Source: Micromonospora chokoriensis
GTDB lineage: Bacteria; Actinomycetota; Actinomycetes; Mycobacteriales; Micromonosporaceae
Assembly (NCBI RefSeq): GCF_900091505.1
Contig: NZ_LT607409.1
Coordinates: forward strand, 806,001-870,000
Direction: 5' to 3'
Length of the DNA: 64,000 bases
The translations under genes and the position numbers were made by a program. The notes under the pieces are model-generated. The model made no database searches and was not told where the DNA came from. It saw only the letters and a program-made list of their open reading frames with translations. Each line of letters opens with the position of its first letter. Position 1 is the first letter of the stretch. Shown here piece after piece: positions 60,222 to 64,000 of the stretch.

Positions 60222-62033
60222 ATGGCAGGAGCAGCAGCGGAACAGCGCCGGCTCGCCACCGTCGTGGAGAGCTGGCTCGGACGCCCGGTCCTGATCGTCG
60301 GTGACGCCATGTTGGACGAATGGCGGTTCGCCGAGTCCGATCGGCTCTGCCGGGAGGCACCAGCTCCGGTCCTGACCCTGCGCAGACGGATCTCCGCAGC
60401 CGGTGGTGCCGCGAACACCGCTGTCAACGTCGCCGCGCTGGGCGGCCGGGCGGTGCTGGTGGCACCGGTCGGCGCCGACGTGGCCGGCGACGAACTGCAC
60501 GACTGTCTGGACCGCGCCGGCGTCTGGGACCGCACCGTCAACCAGCCGGGACGGCCCACCCCGGTCAAGCGGCGGATGCTGGCCGGTAACCAGATCCTGC
60601 TGCGCGAGGACTCCGGCGACCCGGACGACGCCCTCGACCAGGAGGGCGTGAGCCGGCTGCTCACCGCGCTGGCCTGCGCCACCGAGGAGCTGCGCGCCGC
60701 CGCCGGCGGGGAGGCGCCCACCCTGGTGGTCTGCGACTACGGCCTGGGTGCGCTGCCCGCGCCGGTCCGCGCGTGGCTGGTCGAGCAACGCGAGCGGTAC
60801 GCCACCGTCGCGCTGGACGCCCACGACCTGGCCGACTGGCGGGGGCTCGCCCCGACAGTCGTCACTCCCAGCTTCGCCGAGGCGACCCGCCTGCTGGCCC
60901 GCGCCGGCGGTACGACCCGACCGACGGGCGGGACCGACCTGCACCTGGAGCACCCGGACCACGACAGGGCCGACGGTCCCTCCGAGATGACAGCGGGCTC
61001 GGCACCGGGCGCGGTACGCGCCGACGCCGACCGTCCCGGGCCGGTCGGCGAGCCGGTCCCGGCCGAGGGCCGGGTGGCGCTCACCGGCGACGGGCTCAGC
61101 GTCACCGGCACCGGCGTCACGGTGAACACCCGGGCCGGGGAGGGCGTCGACCGGGCCGTCCTGGCCGAGTCACGGCTGGCCGAGTTGCGCGCGCACACCG
61201 GCGCGGACGTGGTCGCGGTGACCCTGGACACCGAGGGCGCTGTCGTCGGCGGTGCCGACGGGGCACCACGGCGCAGCCACAGCACCCCGGTGCCGGCCAG
61301 TCACGCCGTGGGCGCCGGGGACGCGTACCTGGCGGCGATGACGTTGGCCCTGGCCGCCGACGCGCCGCTGCCCACCGCCGCCCAGCTCGCCCAGTTGGCG
61401 GCCACGATCACCGTCTCCGACACCGGCACCTGCGTGTGCCGACGGGAGGACCTGCTCACCGCGCTCGACCAACCGACCGGGAGCACGGACCGCTCGGCGC
61501 TGGTCGGCACCGACGAGTTGGACGCGATCGTCGCCGAGTACCGCGAGGCGGGACGGTCGGTGGTGTTCACCAACGGCTGCTTCGACGTGCTGCACCGCGG
61601 CCACGTGCGCTACCTGGAACAGGCCCGCGCCCTGGGCGACCTGCTGATCGTGGCGGTCAACTCGGACGGCAGCGTACGACGGTTGAAGGGCCCGGACCGC
61701 CCGGTCAACCCGGTCGAGGACCGGGGTGCCCTGCTCGCCGCGCTGGCCTGTGTGGACCACGTGGTGGTCTTCGAGGAGGACTCGCCCGCCGCGCTGATCG
61801 AGGCGGTCCGGCCGGACGTCTACGTCAAGGGCGGTGACTACCCGCCGGAGCTGGTCCCGGAGGGCCCGCTGGTGCGTCGCCTGGGCGGACAGGTGCGCAC
61901 CCTCGGGTACGTGCCGGACCGGTCCACCTCCGCGATCATCGAACGGATCCGGACACACAGTCAGGACCCGGCTCCGCGCGCCTCGGACCACACGCCCGAC
62001 GAGTCGCTTCGCACCCGCACCCAGGCGTCGTGA
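60222..62033 (+). CDS. HldE-like bifunctional heptose kinase / nucleotidyltransferase
   Basis: A 603-residue fusion in HldE order. Residues 1 to about 410 are a PfkB kinase (GGAANTAVNVAALGG near 61, GAGDAYLAAM near 364 with the catalytic aspartate). Residues about 445-580 are a nucleotidyltransferase (NGCFDVLHRGHVRYLEQA with HxGH, VNSDGSVRRLKGPDRPV, RSTSAIIERI). In Gram-negatives such enzymes make ADP-heptose for LPS. Two oddities are seen: about 80 low-complexity residues inserted at about 230-310, and a DAHDLADWRGL motif where HldE kinases have a DPK-type stretch. ATG 60222 follows GGGGAGG by one base; GTG 60204 is an alternative. It is coupled to the GT2 gene by GTGA. Confidence 0.88.
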   Translation: MAGAAAEQRRLATVVESWLGRPVLIVGDAMLDEWRFAESDRLCREAPAPVLTLRRRISAAGGAANTAVNVAALGGRAVLVAPVGADVAGDELHDCLDRAGVWDRTVNQPGRPTPVKRRMLAGNQILLREDSGDPDDALDQEGVSRLLTALACATEELRAAAGGEAPTLVVCDYGLGALPAPVRAWLVEQRERYATVALDAHDLADWRGLAPTVVTPSFAEATRLLARAGGTTRPTGGTDLHLEHPDHDRADGPSEMTAGSAPGAVRADADRPGPVGEPVPAEGRVALTGDGLSVTGTGVTVNTRAGEGVDRAVLAESRLAELRAHTGADVVAVTLDTEGAVVGGADGAPRRSHSTPVPASHAVGAGDAYLAAMTLALAADAPLPTAAQLAQLAATITVSDTGTCVCRREDLLTALDQPTGSTDRSALVGTDELDAIVAEYREAGRSVVFTNGCFDVLHRGHVRYLEQARALGDLLIVAVNSDGSVRRLKGPDRPVNPVEDRGALLAALACVDHVVVFEEDSPAALIEAVRPDVYVKGGDYPPELVPEGPLVRRLGGQVRTLGYVPDRSTSAIIERIRTHSQDPAPRASDHTPDESLRTRTQAS

Positions 62034-62908
62034 ACCGCCCTCTCGACCTCGGCGATCCGGAGGAGTTCCGCACCGACCGGCTGCTCGACGTGCTGATCCC
62101 GACCCGGAACCGGCCCGCCGAACTGGCTGTCACCCTGGCCGGGCTCGCCGCCCAGGACGGGGTACCCGGCTTCGGGGTAATGGTCAGCGACCAGTCCGAC
62201 GGGGATCCCGCGTACGCGCACCCCGCCGCGGCCACCATGGTCCGGGCGCTGCGCCACCGGGGTCACCCGGTGCTGTTGACCCGTCGGCTGCCCCGCCGGG
62301 GGTTGGCCGAACATCGGGCGTACCTGCTCGCCGCCTCGACCGCCCGGTACGTCCTCAACCTCGACGACGACATCTGGTTGGAGCCGGGGGCGGTGCACCG
62401 GCTGGTCACGGCGATCGGTGAGCTGGGCTGCGGGTTCGTCGGCAACGGCGTGCACGGGCTGTCGTACGCCGACGACGTGCGGCCGGAGGCGCACGGGCAC
62501 TACGAGGAGTGGACCGGTCCACCGACGCCGGAACGGATCCGCCCGGACACCCCGGAGTGGAACCGCGCCCGGATCCACTCGGCGGCCAACCTGCTGCACG
62601 TCACCGAGCGGTTGGCGCTGCCGCCGGGCGCGTGGCGGGCGTACAAGGTGTCCTGGATCGGCGGGTGTGTGCTCTACGACCGGGCCAAACTCGTCGACGT
62701 CGGCGGTTTCGACTTCTGGCGTCGGGTGCAGGAGAAGCACCAGGGCGAGGACGTGGCCGCCCAGCTCGCGGTGCTGGCCCGGTACGGCGGGGCGGGCATC
62801 CTGCCCAGCGGCGCGTACCACCTGGAGTCTCCGACCACCGTCACCGACCGGGACGTCGAGGCGTGGGAGGTGGTCCTCGCCGAGGAGGACACCCCCCAAC
62901 CGGCCTGA
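62030..62908 (+). CDS. GT2-like glycosyltransferase
   Basis: A 292-residue family-2-type glycosyltransferase. DVLIPTRNRPAELAVTLAGLAAQ opens the fold, YVLNLDDDIWLEPGA is the metal-binding DXD, and VSWIGGCVLYDRAKLVDVGGFDFW is a typical acceptor-loop. No membrane segment, so it acts in the cytosol or at the inner membrane face. Its GTG start overlaps the HldE-like stop by four bases. It probably transfers a sugar to the same glycan that receives the heptose-type sugar. Confidence 0.88.
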   Translation: MNRPLDLGDPEEFRTDRLLDVLIPTRNRPAELAVTLAGLAAQDGVPGFGVMVSDQSDGDPAYAHPAAATMVRALRHRGHPVLLTRRLPRRGLAEHRAYLLAASTARYVLNLDDDIWLEPGAVHRLVTAIGELGCGFVGNGVHGLSYADDVRPEAHGHYEEWTGPPTPERIRPDTPEWNRARIHSAANLLHVTERLALPPGAWRAYKVSWIGGCVLYDRAKLVDVGGFDFWRRVQEKHQGEDVAAQLAVLARYGGAGILPSGAYHLESPTTVTDRDVEAWEVVLAEEDTPQPA

Positions 62909-62914
62909 CCGCCG

Positions 62915-63976
62915 TCACTCGGCGCTGAGCAGCTCCCGGGCCGCTTCGAGCACCTCGACCACGGGCACGTCCGCCACGAACGAGTCCCGGTGTGGGCACT
63001 CGCCGTCGCCGGGGCGGTGCGGGTAGATGCCGGGCGTGCAGTCCACCCCGCAGACCGGGCAGTGCACAGTCCAGGAACAGATCGGCCGGTGCCGGCCCCG
63101 CAACGGGTTCGCCGTGTTGATCAGGTTGCCGACCCAGAAGATGCCCACAGTGGACGTGCCCACCGCAGCGGCCACGTGCAACGGGCCGGTGTCGTTGGAC
63201 ACGACCAACGCGCAGTCGGCGTAGCAGCCCAGCAACCCGCCGAGGCTGAGCGTCCCGACCTGCGGCCGGACCGGAACCCCGGCCGCTGCGACGACCCGGT
63301 CCACCACGTCCTGCTCGGAGGACGTACCGGTGACCAGCACCTCGTAGCCGTCACCGTGCAGCTCACGGGCCACCTCGGCGAAGCGCTCGGCAGGCCAGCG
63401 GCGGCGGGTGTCGCTGGCTCCGGGGTGCAGTGCCACCCGGGGGCGGTTGGCCGGCCCGAGCACCTGCGCCGCTTCGGCCCGGTCGGCGTCGGTCACGGTC
63501 AGCGTCGGGGTGACGGTGGTTGCCGGCGCCCCGACCAGCGCCACCACCTCCAGGTAACGGATCACCTCGTGCTGGTAGTAGACGTAGCGGAGCCACCGGT
63601 CCAGCGGCGGCGCGTCCTCGGCGCGTAGGCCGACCGTCACCCGGGCACCCAGTCGACTCATCAGCGGGTTCGAGTTGGCGCCGCCACCGTGGATCTGCAC
63701 CGCCAGGTCGAACCCCTCACCGGAGGCAGCGGCGACGAAGTCGTCCATCGACGACTCCGGCTCACCCGGGTCGGGCGTACGGATGCCGGGTGCCGGCGGC
63801 ACCACCAGCACCCGGTCCACCGGGCCCGGCCGGTCGCGCCAGAGCTTCGCGTGCCACGGCGCGCCGAGCAACACGATCTCCGCCGAGGGGTACGCGGCGC
63901 GCAGCGCGTCCAGCGCCGGCAGGACGAACACGAAGTCGCCCAGGGCGTTGGCGCGGAGCACGGCGATCCGCCGCAC
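62915..63976 (-). CDS. GT9 heptosyltransferase-like glycosyltransferase with Cys-rich loop
   Basis: A 353-residue glycosyltransferase of family 9, the family of LPS heptosyltransferases. RANALGDFVFVLPALDALRAAYP at the N-terminus, LHPGASDTRRRWPAERFAEVA near 192, and VSNDTGPLHVAAAVGTSTVG near 258 are typical. Near the end are five cysteines and a histidine (ICSWTVHCPVCGVDCTPG and GECPHRDS), a likely metal site that many GT9 proteins do not have. The start is GTG 63974-63976. It converges on the GT2 gene with a six-base gap, so HldE-like, GT2 and GT9 form one sugar locus. Confidence 0.9.
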   Translation of the reverse strand: MRRIAVLRANALGDFVFVLPALDALRAAYPSAEIVLLGAPWHAKLWRDRPGPVDRVLVVPPAPGIRTPDPGEPESSMDDFVAAASGEGFDLAVQIHGGGANSNPLMSRLGARVTVGLRAEDAPPLDRWLRYVYYQHEVIRYLEVVALVGAPATTVTPTLTVTDADRAEAAQVLGPANRPRVALHPGASDTRRRWPAERFAEVARELHGDGYEVLVTGTSSEQDVVDRVVAAAGVPVRPQVGTLSLGGLLGCYADCALVVSNDTGPLHVAAAVGTSTVGIFWVGNLINTANPLRGRHRPICSWTVHCPVCGVDCTPGIYPHRPGDGECPHRDSFVADVPVVEVLEAARELLSAE

Positions 63977-64000
63977 GTCGGGTAGGGGCTCGGCGGTCGG

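Overview
The window is a chromosomal segment of a very high-GC actinomycete. GTG and TTG starts are common, codons end in G or C, and the gene content is typical of actinobacteria: SepH, the futalosine route to menaquinone, split LigD plus Ku, an XPB-type helicase, a SigE-family sigma factor, PspC, DUF3027 and SCO6745-type proteins. Gene order and the dispersed hairpin repeats suggest Micromonospora or a close relative; that placement is an inference. No tRNA, rRNA, CRISPR array, prophage or intact insertion sequence was seen.

Layout. 0-3 kb: a hotdog thioesterase, a proline/alanine-rich membrane protein and a MalK-type ABC ATPase. 3.1-8.9 kb: a tight minus-strand operon for a teichoic-acid-like wall polymer (TagG-like permease, TagH-like ATPase, DUF5941/CDP-alcohol phosphotransferase, GT2-TagF fusion). 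8.9-21.3 kb: central metabolism and housekeeping (L-serine dehydratase, acyl-CoA dehydrogenase, nitroreductase, aldose epimerase, MFS pump, PdxH, citrate synthase, SerC, SepH), several genes ending in perfect GC-rich hairpins. 21.3-23.8 kb: a divergent unit of hydrolase plus DUF4097 protein against a MarR-like regulator carrying an IS30-transposase-type HTH, with GTTGC/GCAAC boxes between them. 23.8-28.4 kb: a 2',3'-cyclic phosphodiesterase, a MarR-MFS pair with a clear palindromic operator, and an NCS2 purine permease. 28.5-35.2 kb: DUF2530, DUF3027, MFS, mqnB, a divergent XRE-GNAT fusion, mqnD, a cold-shock protein and a HAD phosphatase. 35.3-40.3 kb: a Helicase_C_3/WYL-like protein and the XPB helicase, separated by two small envelope genes.

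40.3-42 kb is a small decaying accessory patch. It holds dispersed repeats, a GntR fragment, a secreted orphan protein, and a truncated hicB joined to an Ig-like-domain remnant that ends exactly at a repeat. 42-47.8 kb: TIGR03089, a membrane protein, a secreted phytase/esterase-like protein, and a sigma factor coupled to a membrane protein. 47.9-50.8 kb: a three-gene NHEJ locus (LigD polymerase, LigD ligase, Ku with a histone-H1-like tail). 50.9-59.4 kb: DUF4241, FKBP isomerase, SCO6745, HAD phosphatase, MDR oxidoreductase, acyl-CoA synthetase, NUDIX and a DHA2 drug pump. 59.4-64 kb: a hairpin repeat and a G-quadruplex tract at the end of a PfpI-family gene, then a heptose-type sugar cluster (HldE-like kinase/nucleotidyltransferase, GT2, GT9).

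The most notable threads are: the LPS-like heptose genes in a Gram-positive; the wall-polymer operon; the regulator built on a transposase-type HTH with its operator array; the XPB/WYL-helicase pairing; and three families of dispersed hairpin repeats, two of which have second copies here and one of which sits in gene wreckage.
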